From Timema cristinae (Eukaryota > Arthropoda > Insecta > Phasmatodea > Timematidae), in assembly GCA_039000515.1 (NCBI GenBank), contig JBCFYV010000536.1, positions 1 through 64,000 on the forward strand: DNA of 64,000 nucleotides, in the 5' to 3' direction. The notes under the pieces were generated by a model. It was not told the origin of the DNA. It ran no database searches and was given only the letters and a program-made list of their open reading frames with translations. Position 1 is the first letter of the stretch, and every line of letters begins with the position of its first letter. Positions 47,532 to 59,164 of the stretch are shown in pieces. A program made the translations under genes and the position numbers.

Positions 47532-48030
47532 GTAAGTCACAAACTTGCATCAATAAGGTATTTAGATTTTTTACATCAAATGTTGCTACACATATAATAT
47601 TATTTGTACTTACATGAACATCAAGTGGTTACAAATTCAATGTTATCTGAACATAGTATGATCAAATATAGTTTAAACAGACACAAATCATTCTATTTAT
47701 TTATATTTTATTTATTGTACAATTAAATTTTATTTAGTATATTCGAAATAAATACAAAGGTAATTGCCTAGGAAGATTTTACCATTTAGAAAAGTCTGCC
47801 AGATTAATAAGTAAAGAGATACTTTGTTATATCAAATAAATAATTAGAAATGAAATAGTCGTATAAACACTTAAATGTGGCAGTACTCGTAAGTAATTAA
47901 GTAATTGGTTTTTTTTAAGACAGACTGTGCTTTCAGATATGTCTAAAGCTAAGTACATATACGACAAATATGAATGTACAAAATGCTATTCAAGAAAGTG
48001 TATAATATTATAAATACATCGAAAGGATAA

Positions 48031-48990
48031 AATAACACAAACAATGTTGTCTGTATTTAGAATACCATGACGTTATTACTAATCATACAATGTTGTTTGT
48101 ATTTACATTACCATCAGTTGTTACTACAAAAATTTGTTGTCTGTATTTACATTACCATAAGTTGTTACCACTCAAACAATGTTATCAGTTATTACATTAC
48201 CATGACGTTATTACTACTCAAACAATGTTGTTTGTATTTACGTTACCATTAGTTGTTACTACACACAAACAGAGTTGTCTATATTTATATTACCATAGGT
48301 TGTTACTACTCACACAATGTTGTCTCTATTTACATTACAATCAGTTGTTACGAAACACACACATTGTTGTCTGTATTTACATTACCATAAATTGTTACTA
48401 CCCTGACAATGTTGACTTATTTACATTACCATAAGTTGTTACTACTCACAAAATCTTGTCTGTATTTACATTACCATAAGTTGTTACTAAACAGACAATG
48501 TTATCTTTATTTACATTTCAATCATTTGTTACTACAAAGACATTGTTGTCGGTATTTACATTACCATCAAGTTGTTACTACACATACAAAGTTGTCTTTA
48601 TTTACATTACCATAAGTTGCTACTACTCACACAATGTTGTCTGTATTTACATTACCATTAGTTTTTTACTACTCACACAATGTTTTCTGTTTTTACATTA
48701 TCATCAAGTTGTTACTACACAGAAAATTTTATCTCTATTTACATTACCATCAGTTGTAACTACACAGACAATGTTGTCTGTATTTACATTACCAAAAGTT
48801 GTTACTACTCACACAATGTTGTCTGTATTTACATTACCATTAGTTGTTACTACACACAAACAATATTGTCTGTATTTACATACCATGAAGTTATTACTAC
48901 ACAGACAATGTTATCTGTATTTACATTACCATTAAGTTGTTAGTACACATACAATGTTATCTGTATTTACATTACCATCAAATTTTAACT
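48031..48990. repeat. 45 bp minisatellite, long allele (~21 units)
   Basis: Same unit as at 22205-22750 (TTGTCTGTATTTACATTACC ... GTTGTTACTACAC) but about 415 bases longer. Open frames here (YLHYH-like repeats) are artefacts of a period divisible by three. Confidence 0.93.
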
Positions 48991-48992
48991 AA

Positions 48993-49520
48993 ACATGTAC
49001 GCAACTATCAGGTGAGAGATTACCCCAAAGTGAATGTGTTCTCTTATATATTGAGGGTGAAGGTTTACGCACCCTTATTTTTAATAGAAAAACCAGTCAC
49101 AGGTCATTCCTACCTCGATATGTCTACCTTTTGGCCTCTGCCTCTATTTGAAGAAGATTCAAACGAATTCATCTTCCATCAAGATGGGTCACCGCCTCAC
49201 TTCCGCTTGGCTGTACCTGAACAAACATATCTCTGGGAGCTGGCTTGGTCGTGACCGTGCCGACGATGTGTCGTGGGGCAGATAGCCAGCTCAATCACCG
49301 GACTGAACTCCATACGATTTCTTGATGTTGGGTTATGTGAAAGACAAAATATTTGTCACATCTCTGCCACGATCTTGCTGGAGCTGAGGCAGAGAATCAC
49401 AGCCATCGTTGAGTCCGTCACCGCCGACACACTAAACATAGTGTGCGAAGCGTTTTCTGCCGTGTTAATTGAGGAGCACATATTGAGTCATTTTAAATTA
49501 CGAAAAAAGCTTCCAGTGTT
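48993..49520 (+). pseudogene. Tc1/mariner-type transposase C-terminal remnant (right copy)
   Basis: Better preserved than the left copy: KVNVFSYILRVKVYAP, EKPVTGHSYLDMSTFWPLPL, EEDSNEFIFHQDGSPPHF (second catalytic Asp in QDG), then RADDVSWG, PAQSPD and LRQRITAIVESVTADTLN in shifting frames. The third catalytic position would lie in the degraded PAQSPD-x region. No N-terminal half is present. Confidence 0.85.
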
Positions 49521-50584
49521 TCTGTATCGACTGGAAAATGTTTCCAGCTAATCGGGTGCACCTTTCCTTTATTATAACTTTTCAAAAGTGTAAATATCAT
49601 TTGTGCTCACCTGTATATAATTATTAGCTATTAAGAGCATTGTTTTATTTTTAAATTATTTACTATATCGATCATGTTTGAATATATGTTAAGCTGAGTA
49701 TAATGACATATGAATGTGTGTGTGCCTTAATGTTTGTTTTTGTTTGTTTTCCCTCGCCCTACTATATTAATTCTAATTTCCTCTATTAATTTATTTTAAT
49801 ATGTTCATTAATATTCAATTATGTATGTGAGTAATATATATATATATATATATATATATTTATTTGTAATTGTATTATAAATCAGTTTTTATTAGGTCTA
49901 CTTAAGTATTAAATGTCCATTCTTTATTATTAAGGGATTAAGTGTTAGAAAAGGCACTAGTCTTAAACTAATAGATACCGTCACAGTAAGCTTACAGGTT
50001 AAGGCGTTGGACTATGTTGGTGTACAAGCTATAATAATTAAATGTCAAAACTCAGATCAGTAGCTTGCGAAAGGTTGAGGAATGGTCTAATGTGATGTGA
50101 GAGACTAAAAAGTTCTTAATATCATTACGTCCATGGTTTAGCTCCAAAAAGAGTTAGAAGAAGAAAAATTCTTATTGATTAATTGGGTATACATGAACCT
50201 ATTATTTAGATAAATAAAAAACAATTAAATTGTATTTAAGTTGCTTAAAGATAGATTTTCTGACCATAGCATAGACATGGTAAAAGAAATGGTTTATATC
50301 ACATATACAAGAGTTTTAGAAACAACGCAAATAATGTTTCCCCTGTAAACATATAAAGCCTTTGTTAGTTTTACGATTGGAACCACACTATTGTATGTGA
50401 AGAGTTAAACACATTCAATAAAATGTATTTTGCCAATAACTCAAGCATATCAATTGATGATTTGTTCCTCGTATAAGTGAGAAATCTAAAGACACAGCTC
50501 AGATAAAGGATCATGATGAAAGGAAAACAAGCATGGACATTGATGATGTGTCTGAAAGTGAAACATAAAATGAACCTTAAGAGA

Positions 50585-50890
50585 TTAAGAGTTTCCGTGT
50601 GACAAAAGTTTTTTTTAAACCTTATGGGTGCTTGATTAGTTTTTCAGGCTTCAATAGATTGAAAGTTGTCAATACAACCTTGCTATCTTTGGCCGTAACC
50701 AGTTGTTCAAATGAAATAGCTATGAGCCGAGTTAGAATAATAAAAAATCAGTATCAGGTCTGCGATGGGAGATGCATAGCTTTCGAACCTTATGGTTCTA
50801 GCTTCAGAGAAAGACTTGTTAAGAGTCAATTATTAATGAAGAAATAATTGATGCTTTTTCTTTATCGTCATCGCAAAAAAAGATATTGCT
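50585..50890 (+). pseudogene. hAT-family transposase C-terminal remnant (right copy)
   Basis: Reads LSLAVTSCSNEIAMSRVRII, keeping the TSCS-x-E motif that the left copy has lost. A shifted frame then reads SAMGDA and LMVLASEKDLL. The two copies complement each other in showing the hAT dimerisation motifs. Dead by frameshift. Confidence 0.78.
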
Positions 50891-51147
50891 GTGCTAAATA
50901 TAAGCAAAAGAAATAGGACTTCATCAAACCATTATTGATTTAACTTTTAACTTTTTAGTCCTTATAGGACACTGTATTCACCATTTTTCCAATATGGCAG
51001 CCGTAAATGAGATGGATCAGGAGGGGTTAGACTTTTTTTCGTGCTGATCTTGACTAAAATAATCATTTATAATACCATTTTATTCTGGGACAAAATTAAA
51101 AGCTACCAGCCTTGATAGAATAAGGAGAATCGATGATAGGGCGTGGA

Positions 51148-51310
51148 CACTGGTTGATAGGATGTTGATACTGGTTGATGTGGAGACTAGTTTATAGGAA
51201 GTGATACGGGTTAATATAGAGAAAGGTTGATGGTAATTTAATACCGTTTGATGAATATACTGGTTGATAGAGTACGAATACGGTTAGCTAAGTTGTTTTG
51301 TCTGGTAGAT
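51148..51310. repeat. Degenerate ~20-25 bp tandem repeat (right copy)
   Basis: ACTGGTTGATAGGATGTTG and variants, counterpart of 24886-25050. Confidence 0.65.
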
Positions 51311-51976
51311 AAGATGTGGAGTAAAGCTGGGGGTCAGTTGATTAATACTTTGTTTCCTAGTTACATGGAAACTTTTGTTTGTTTTGAGATATGAACTATA
51401 TGATCATTTATCATATTAGACCATTATTTCTGAAGCAAAGAATTTTTCTTGGAAAAAACTCGTGTTTGTGTATGTAATGCATACTTTTTGTAAACCTGAA
51501 TTTATTGTTTTCAAATGTCATACTTTCAGAAGTGAGTAATAAATCTTGTTGGTGTTTAATTATTTCTTATGATCATGTGAGTATGTAGACCCACTCAAGA
51601 TCCAATAACCGTAATATTTATTGGTTGTTTATTTAAAACACGTTTAGAATTTGTGTCTAATTAAAATATAAAAAATTGAGTATCATTTATTGTCCTTAGT
51701 AAGAAATCATTATAGTTAGGCAATTTTGAATGAATTGGTTATTCAAATCTTTGAATTGAGCTAAGTATAGAAGTACTTAGTAGCAATTGTTTTACAATAA
51801 GTTCTCCAAAGTCTACCAATCAAATAGTTCTGTTAATATTATTCTAAATATAAGCAAAATTATTAAACGTTTTGCTAGCCAACTCTTAGACTTTTTTTAT
51901 AAGCTTTATACTTTATTATCGCTTAAATAGCTTTTTTTACTCAATATAATATCGTTCTGGTGACGGTTTGTTGCAG

Positions 51977-53336
51977 TTGATGGTGAGCGACAAGGGGGCA
52001 CCCCTAACACCGCTGGGTGCCCGGACGATGGGCTGCCATCGTCCACTCAACCTGTTCGGGATGAACATTTTTTTCCAGGGGAAATGACGGCCGCCACCAG
52101 TGTACAAAAGGACAAGAGAAAACATAAACGGAATGGTAAGTATTGGTCAGAAAGTCAGTCACCTTCCCTATCAAGAGAAGAAGACCCATCTGAGAGAACA
52201 TCGTTAAGTCAGCCACCTTCCGGACTAAGCCAACAAGACCCTTCTTCTTTTGAACTGGTGGCGTCATCATCAGGAACAACTCCCCTTCATGGTAACATTG
52301 TAAGATCGTCCAGTCGGTCCAGTCCACCTTCCGTGTCAGGTCAACAAGGTTCTTCCTTCAGTACGGAGAATTCCAAGTCCATGATGTTAACTCAAGAAGC
52401 TGTTGCCCACATGAAGAAAACATCTGTATTCGATGAGAAGACTCGTTATCTTTTAATGAAGGCGTGTGAGTATTACAAGATAGAACAATTGGTAAGTAAA
52501 TCCAATAGGGAGTCAGCCACTTTCAAGGAGTCAGCCACCTCCAGAAAGTCAGTCACCTCCAGTGAGTTAGCCACCTCCAGTAAGTCAGTCACCTTCAGGG
52601 AGTCAGCCACCTCCAGTCAGTCAGCCACCTTCAGGGATTCAGCCACCTCCAGTCCGTCAGCCGTCTCCAGAAAGTCATCCACCTCCAGAAAGTCAGCCAC
52701 CTCCAGAAAGTCAGCGACCTCCAAAATGTCAGCCACCTCCAGAAAGTTAGCAACCTCCAGAAAGTCAGCCACCTCCAGAAAGTCAGCCACCTCCAGTGAG
52801 TCAGCCACCTCCAGTGAGTCAACCACCTCCAGTGAGTCAGCCACCTCCAGGAGTCAGCCACCTCCAGTGATTCAGCCACCTCCAGTCAGTCAATCACCTC
52901 CATGGAACCAGCCCCCTTCAAGGAATCATCCACTTCCAGGGAACCAGCCTCCTCTTCTAGAAATCCATCTCAAGAGGATGGTAGAGATACATTGGTAAGT
53001 CGTTCTTCTGGGGTTTTTGAGGATTCATTCATTTTTTCTGACAATAGACACCACTCATCACGCTTCTATGCAAAGGCGAGAAGGCGCTATCAGGCTTCAC
53101 CAATGGATAGGAGCCTGATGAGGTTAATTGAGTTTAGATCGCCACCAAATTTGTGGACCTTAATTCATATATGCAGACGCTTCCCTTATTTATTCAAACA
53201 CCTTCCAAACAGGCTATTTATTAAAGGACTTCATCCCTCTATCATTAAGAAAAAACGCCAAGAAGATAATTCAAGTAAGAAAAGGTCATATAAACCTTCT
53301 CCGCTTAGCTACGTACATACTGTGGCATTATCGTAA
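51977..53336 (+). CDS. Block B gene, exon 2 (Ser-rich hexapeptide-repeat protein, unknown family)
   Basis: Begins after TTGTTGCAG. The first codon is split with exon 1, and 35 stop-free codons precede the ATG at 52084. Content: a polar segment (ERQGGTPNTAGCPDDGLPSS); KR-rich DKRKHKRNGK; Ser/Pro-rich SESQSPSLSREEDPSERTS; a helical block (LTQEAVAHMKKTSVFDEK); about 25 ESATSS-like units from an 18 bp repeat (52510-52990); then LVSRSS and a basic C-terminal segment (SPMDRSLMRLIEFRSP, RRFPYLFKHLPNRLFIKG). Near 52850 one base is missing (CCAGGAGTC for CCAGTGAGTC), so the strict frame reads SQPPPV and stops at 52998. Restoring the register gives one frame to 53336, about 490 residues with exon 1. 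The lesion may be real or an assembly error in the repeat. No function assigned. Confidence 0.6.
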
Positions 53337-53349
53337 ATATGGACACTCA

Positions 53350-54195
53350 GGCAGTCATTTAAATAAAATAAATAAGGAACGTGTTGGAATAAAGAATTAG
53401 AATGAATACGGATCAACTCATGTATACACGAGGAAATTTTTGGAATATCTTAAAAACGGCTCTTAAAACAAATAGTAATGGGTAAGAATGGATAAGAGAC
53501 GAATTGGAATTAATAAAGAAAGACAAGACCGAATAAATATGGAGGATTTAGTTGGAATAATAAATTATAGTGTCGGGATTATTAAGAAATTATTTGGAAT
53601 GATTTTGGATTATTAAGTCAGAAAAATAAAATATAGTTTGAATTAGTTGGAATTAATAATGAACTCATCGATTCATTACAGGGCGAATAAAAATAAATAA
53701 AGAACTTGTAGGAATAAATAGTAGGGAGAAATTTGGCATACATAAATTATAACAAGGCGCGATAAATAGCGAAGATTGAGTCAAAATAAATATTGAGTAG
53801 AATGATTTAGAAAATATTCCGAATAAATAAGATTGTCTTATTATTAAAAGATTGTAATCAAAATTAAAAAGTATAAAATTACAACTAATAAGGCTCATCA
53901 GAATAAATAAGTTAAAATTCCAAATGAATAAGTAATAAGTCAGAAAAAATAAAGAACGAACATTAAAGAGGAATCGGTCAGAATAAATATGGAATTAGTC
54001 GAATTTAAAAATATATGAGTCAGAATATTTAAAAGGGAATGATTTGGAATAAATAAGGGATGAGTCTATATATATATGTGTGTGTATAGTGAATTAAAAA
54101 CTAGTCTTGATAAATTAGGAATGAGTTGGGATATTTTAAGAAGAATGTTTGAGAATAGATAAATAACAACACAGAAAATAATAAAAGCGTGAGAA
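53350..54195. repeat. Purine-rich ~20 bp minisatellite after right block B
   Basis: AAATAAATAAGGAACGTG, GAGTCAAAATAAATATTGAG and GTCAGAATAAATATGGAAT are examples of the degenerate unit shared with three other arrays in the window. A TG/TA microsatellite lies near 54069-54087. Confidence 0.75.
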
Positions 54196-54224
54196 ACAAT
54201 ATTATCATCATCATAAGGAACTGT

Positions 54225-54630
54225 TTCCGGCCTGTGGCCGGTTCTGTTTAGTAAAATGCCTCATCTCCCTCCTGTACTCTCTTCTACTCTGCTCCTCTCA
54301 CTTGCACACTTGTTGCTGTCTGTTCTTTCCATCTTGTTCTTGGTCCTCGTTGTCGTCTCTTCCCTACATACTTCATATTCAATAATCTTCTTGTAATCCT
54401 CTCCCTTACCATCCTAATTACATGTCCATACCATCTCATCCTAGCTTCCTCTACTATCTCATGTACATCAACTCTAGATCTTACATCTTCATTCCTAATC
54501 CTATCTCTTCTGGTGACAGCTAGCATGCTCCTCAAAAACTTCATTCATATGGCCTTCACTTTCCTTTCTCTTTTATCCAAAGGCCAAGTTTCCGTTGAAT
54601 AAATTACTATTGGTTTATGCGGTACTTCCC
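54225..54630 (-). pseudogene. Non-LTR retrotransposon (LINE) ORF2 C-terminal fragment
   Basis: On the minus strand: KPIVIYSTETWPLDKRE, a stop before MKFLRSMLAVTRRDRIRNED, then VDVHEIVEEARMRWYGHVIRM, GKRRQRGPRTRWKEQ and, after the stop, a TEPATGRK-like end. This ordered set (YGSETW, DRIRNE, RMRWYGHV-x-RM, GKRRRGRPR-x-RW) is the hallmark of the region after the reverse transcriptase domain in many invertebrate LINEs. The upstream domains are missing (5' truncation is usual). Confidence 0.88.
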
Positions 54631-55545
54631 TACACTTAGTTACACAATAACACTTGTTTACAAAGTTTGTCAAATTTGTTTGGTTTATTAGTCTAACTCT
54701 ACTATTTTATTTTATTATTTACACCACGTTGATCAATGTAAACGTAAATTTGTTATGGCCATTTCCTGAAACTTCTGGGTTTCACTGTACCTACTGATAA
54801 CACAAACTTGCCGACCAAGGAATGATCGGGCTACCCCGGTCTCCGACTAATGACTCACCTTTAAGTGCTTTATATATATAATATATATATAGCACCGCAT
54901 CTTACTACTTGAGTGACGAGTTGTGACATTTATTTTGTCTCTTTTCCTTCCTCTAGTAATTGGGCACTTGGATAATATTGTACTGTGTTAAGTTTTATTC
55001 TTCAACTCAAAGTGTCAAAAGGAACTCATCTCTTGGTACAGCAAAACGCGTATTGATTTAGACCTATATTTTATCTGAATATTACAATTAACTTCATGAA
55101 TGTATAAAAATGAGTTTCTCTTTTATTACTTGTTATAAATTTAACATTAAAAAGATTTTAAAAGCTTTGAAAATATATCTAATCTCACATGAATATTGCA
55201 TTTCTTTATACATTTTCTAAAAAAAAAAAAAAAATCATAATTTGGCGTGTTTATTGAACATGGCTAAGTTTAACCCTAAAAATGAAATGTGCCTCAAACC
55301 AAGAAAACGAAACAAAAAGGCGAAATCGAACACGAATCGTTATAAACTTTAAAACAATGAAATATTTGATCTACAATGTTTTCAGGAAAGTATAAGGCCG
55401 CATATGGGGGGAGAGAGGGAGGGGGGGGGGGTTCAAACCCTCCACAAAATTTTATGAACAAACTATACATGACTTTATTTATGATTCAAACAATATAAAA
55501 AATTAAGATACAAGTATAAATTAGGGAGCCGTGCAACCATAAAAA
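54631..55545. other. Non-coding gap with a SINE-tail remnant
   Basis: TAGCACCGCATCTTACTACTT at about 54890 is an isolated copy of the shared SINE tail next to a TA repeat. The part 54950-55220 resembles 41820-42000. A16 near 55217 and a G-run near 55420. No gene recognised. Confidence 0.5.
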
Positions 55546-56054
55546 ACACTTTGGATAGAGCTACTAGAGGTGTTTAGTATTTAGAATTTTCCCTAGCCTT
55601 CATTAATTAAGGGGTTATGTTGCAAAAAGAACCCAATTCTGATAGCTTCTAGAAGTGTTTAATATTCTGAATATTTCCTAGCCTTTGACAGCTATGGTGT
55701 TATTTCGCAAAACATAAACCACTTCTGATAGCTTCTAGAAGTGTTTAATATTCAGAATATATCCTATCATTCGGCAGCTATGGAGTTATGTCGCAAAAAA
55801 ACACACCTTCAGTTGGATTCTAGAGGTGTTCAGTAATAGAATTTTTCCTAGCCTTCTGCAGTTGCGGTGTTATGTTGCAAATAAAGAACTTCAGATAGCT
55901 CCCAAAGGTGTTTAGCATTTAGAATTTCTCCTAGTTTACGGTAGTTCCCAAATAAACTTCCCCAGATAGCTTCTAGAGTTGTTTAATATTTAGAATTTGT
56001 TCTATCCTCTGGCAGTTAGAAGGTTATGTGGCAAAAAAAAAACACTTCAGATAG
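55546..56054. repeat. ~86 bp minisatellite, six units
   Basis: Each unit reads roughly TCAGATAGCTTCTAGAAGTG, TTTAATATTCAGAAT, TTTTCCTAGCCTTCGGCAG, CTATGGTGTTATGTTGCAAA and an A-run. Unit starts are near 55548, 55636, 55722, 55809, 55890 and 55960. Units differ by several substitutions, so the array is old. Confidence 0.88.
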
Positions 56055-56681
56055 AATAAAATTGAACTTGGGATCTTAGCGCGTCAATGTTCTAGCACAG
56101 TTATCCAGGATTCGTCCCTCGCTCATGATCTCATATCCACGCGCACTGACTATATAAAAGTGTAGTCAGTTTAGTCAGTGCAGACTATAACTTATGTAAA
56201 TATTATAGTATAAGCCTTTATCATAGGTACAGCTCTAGATCAAATGATTTGACGTATGAATTAGTGAACCCATTTCTAGTTGTCAAATAATGATCTTGCT
56301 ATCAGTCTAAATTTTAAATTCAACTTATCCACTAAGAATCTTAGTTTGAATTACAGCTTCAACTCGGAACCCACAGTTGTTTGTTGTTCCGGGGCCTTGT
56401 TACCAGTGGTTGATAATACTCCATTGTTTGCTATTTTTGATATTTTTGATTATTTGATATTTTATAGATTTATATCCCGGGGCCTTGTTAGCACTGGTTC
56501 ATAATCTACTATTTCTTGATGTCTCGGGGCCTGGCTATACATGTAAATAATGACTTGTACCAACTGGTTGAACACATGCATATACGGACAAAACGATTGA
56601 CAGACACCTGGTTAACACAAAAAAAGACCAACTTAGAAAATTGATACCTTACTAATGATGATTTTAATCCACAAAATTAGT
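56055..56681. other. Non-coding gap
   Basis: GGGGCCTTGTTA occurs at 56391 and 56480, and GGGGCCTGG at 56525, a small irregular repeat. The 74-codon frame at 56280 has no known motif. Confidence 0.45.
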
Positions 56682-56715
56682 GTATAACCGAACGGGTAGT
56701 AAGACGCGGTGCTAA
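56682..56715 (+). mobile_element. Isolated SINE tail, plus strand
   Basis: GTATAACCGAACGGGTAGTA followed by AGACGCGGTGCTA is the shared 3' tail alone, a severely 5'-truncated SINE or a fragment of the partner LINE. Confidence 0.7.
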
Positions 56716-56899
56716 AAAACATTCGTATTTTTTTCCTTAGCTTTTCACTCCCCGTTTGAGCTATACGCAGAACAAGGAATGCGAATGACGCATTGTACCT
56801 TGTGACCACAAATGTGGGTATTTATTAGAGCTATAAATTTGGTTAAAAAATAATATTTCATAGACTACTTGTTATTTACCGTTTACGATTTTGTTGTCG

Positions 56900-57125
56900 A
56901 ACACGTTGTTTGCAATGTATTGACTTGACAGCGAGTTCGGGTTTGATCTCCGTTGGGTATACAGAGGGTAGTTTTATTATAAATTGTTTCCCACACTCTC
57001 TCTTTAAGCAAATGCGAGTGCACTTCCTCTAAATTCAGCTTTCTTAATCCCTAACTAATTAGCGTAATTAGTACATGTGAGTATACCGCGAATGGTTAGT
57101 ACGACTCGGTGCTAAAAGCATAATA
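56900..57125 (+). mobile_element. Type I-like SINE, plus strand, diverged
   Basis: GAGTTCGGGTTTGATCTCCG (B-box region), GAGGGTAGTTTTATTATAAA, CAAATGCGAGTGCACTTCC, TAGCGTAATTAGTAC, and the tail TACGACTCGGTGCTAAAAGC, ending in an AATAAAATAA run. Complete in outline, but the hairpin in the tail is eroded. Confidence 0.75.
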
Positions 57126-57952
57126 AAATAACCTTAAAGCTTTCACCACTCAAATTATTTAATTAAATTGCCTAGTTAATACATTTTTTTTTCCATGGAC
57201 ACATTTTGTAAATATAGGCCTAAAAGTATTCAGTACAATAAATACTTTTCAACATGTGTATTAAGTTAATTATTTTAAATTATTAATATTCTTTTAATCT
57301 TAGTAGCCGGGATTCAAACTCAAGACCACAACTCCCGGGTGAGGCATGCAGTGACCATTCATGTTCTAAATTAGCTAAAAAAAGAGGTAGTGTTATGACA
57401 ACACTGTTGTGAACAAAGAGCTGGCAATCCCAGCTTACTTTCCCACTCCAACTGCCCATCCCCCTCTTCACAACACAACACCCCCTTCAAACATGTTAAA
57501 AATTCCATGTCAAAATGTTATAGCTTATTCATTCTAGGAGAAGCTTGTTGGACGAATCACCTTAATTAGTTTCTGTGTTGAAAATCTTCCTAGTTTAAAG
57601 AAAAATTGCATTTTTAAGGGTTATCGACCATCATGTTTAATCAATCTTCTTCATTTGGAAATAATTTGGGTATGGCATGGAAACCAATTTGAAGGCTTTT
57701 CTTTGGGCTTAAAAATTATATATCACATGACCACATAAAGGATTTTTAAAAGTTCAGAGTCACCATGATACAATTTTAATTTCAATTTTTCGAAAAAATA
57801 ATATCTTAAAATATTGAAGAAAATACACTTGTTCACAAATTTCTTAATGGTATGCATTCCTAAATTCATTTTGGGATCTCGATGGGATCACATTCAAATT
57901 TATTTTAAATAAAATTGTGGTAACCAAAAAACACCTTGACAAGGCTTCTCAT
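57126..57952. other. Non-coding gap up to block A right copy
   Basis: AT-rich, with one 62-codon minus-strand frame of no known motif. This is the sequence that precedes block A on the right. What precedes it on the left is outside the window, so the duplication boundary cannot be set. Confidence 0.5.
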
Positions 57953-59164
57953 CACAAACTCACCAGAATGAATTTGTGCCCAATGGCCTAGATTTTAGTT
58001 ACAAATAAAAATTTTGAATAAAAACCCACAAGAATTTATAATTTTTTCTTTTACATGGTATTTAACATGCTAAGATTTAATACATGTTTGTATATATATA
58101 TCCACCCATCCATCCTACAACAAGATAGAGTTTAAAAACATTATATATACTAAAACAGTAACACGTTATATTCCTGTGTACTATTAAACTTGAATACCAA
58201 TAATTTCAAAGCATTAATTGCAAATTCTATTCACCCGTTGGTCAGGTGGTATTGGTTCCACTTTGATTAACATTTGTTTGACAGAAACAGGAAGATTTTC
58301 TGGTCTTGGTGGGGACAATAGACGGTACAGGTCTGTCGGGAGTGAGCAATGCTAGTATTGCTCCTTCAAACAGTTTTTTGATACAGGCACAAAACAATGT
58401 AGTTTTTGTATGCCAGGAATAGGTCTTGTCTCAAGGAAACGTTTCTGAAGTAACTTATATTGATTACAATTTTCTTAATTTGTAAATGAAAAGAAATGAA
58501 TTGATGCTGGTTTTGATTGCCTCCAATAAGATCATTAAAGTAGTGTCATGATTTGATCCTCATATGTTTCTTAAATGTCTCTAAACCCCAGTTGACAACA
58601 GATACCCATTATTTATATGCAATATGCTAAATAAAAAATGATTCTTCCATTTTTTCACTTCTCATTTATTTATTCTGTTTCAGGGAAAGAATTATACTCA
58701 TTGAGGTAACATTTTGGCACAACTCACATAATTTTAGCTAGACGAGATTTGTCGTCATCTAATACTATGTTTTTTAAAAGTGCTCCACTAGTTTTTTAAT
58801 GTTACAGTTTGATGTATTGTACAGATACAAACAAAATGTGTACTACTTCCTCCAACTGGAATATAATTTTAAGGTCGAAAATCTGCACATTTTGAAACCC
58901 TATAATTTCTGCGAGATATTTATTTTTATAAAATATATATATTTTGTTTATATTTCATAATATTAATCTTTTTTTTTTTTTGCAAAGGTTCACGATATTA
59001 ATCACCCTTTTTTAAAGACATGAAATCCTTTTTGCCTTGCATAAGATGACTTATTTCATCCCTATTGGAAAAATATTCTACTTTTAGAGAGATTTAATTT
59101 TCTTGAACGACCAGATCTTTGGTAACAATGTCGAAATTTAATCCCATCACTTGTACTTTCTACT

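Larger units (their letters stand above)
47532..51976 (+). other. Block B intron (right copy), 4.4 kb
   Basis: Starts GTAAGT and ends TTGTTGCAG. It contains the minisatellite (48031-48990), the mariner-type remnant (48993-49520), the hAT remnant (50585-50890) and the ~20 bp tandem repeat (51148-51310). The other parts are AT-rich without a gene. An AT microsatellite near 49833-49860 is longer than in the left copy. Confidence 0.55.
46680..53400 (+). repeat. Block B, right copy (segmental duplication)
   Basis: Collinear with 21600-27055. It keeps 46741-47488, absent from the left copy, which contains the start of exon 1. It also has a longer minisatellite, so it is the fuller version. Confidence 0.92.

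Noticed and set aside
47341..47535. 64-codon frame overlapping exon 1.
   Set aside because: Other frame than the one that splices in phase to exon 2; no support from the left copy.
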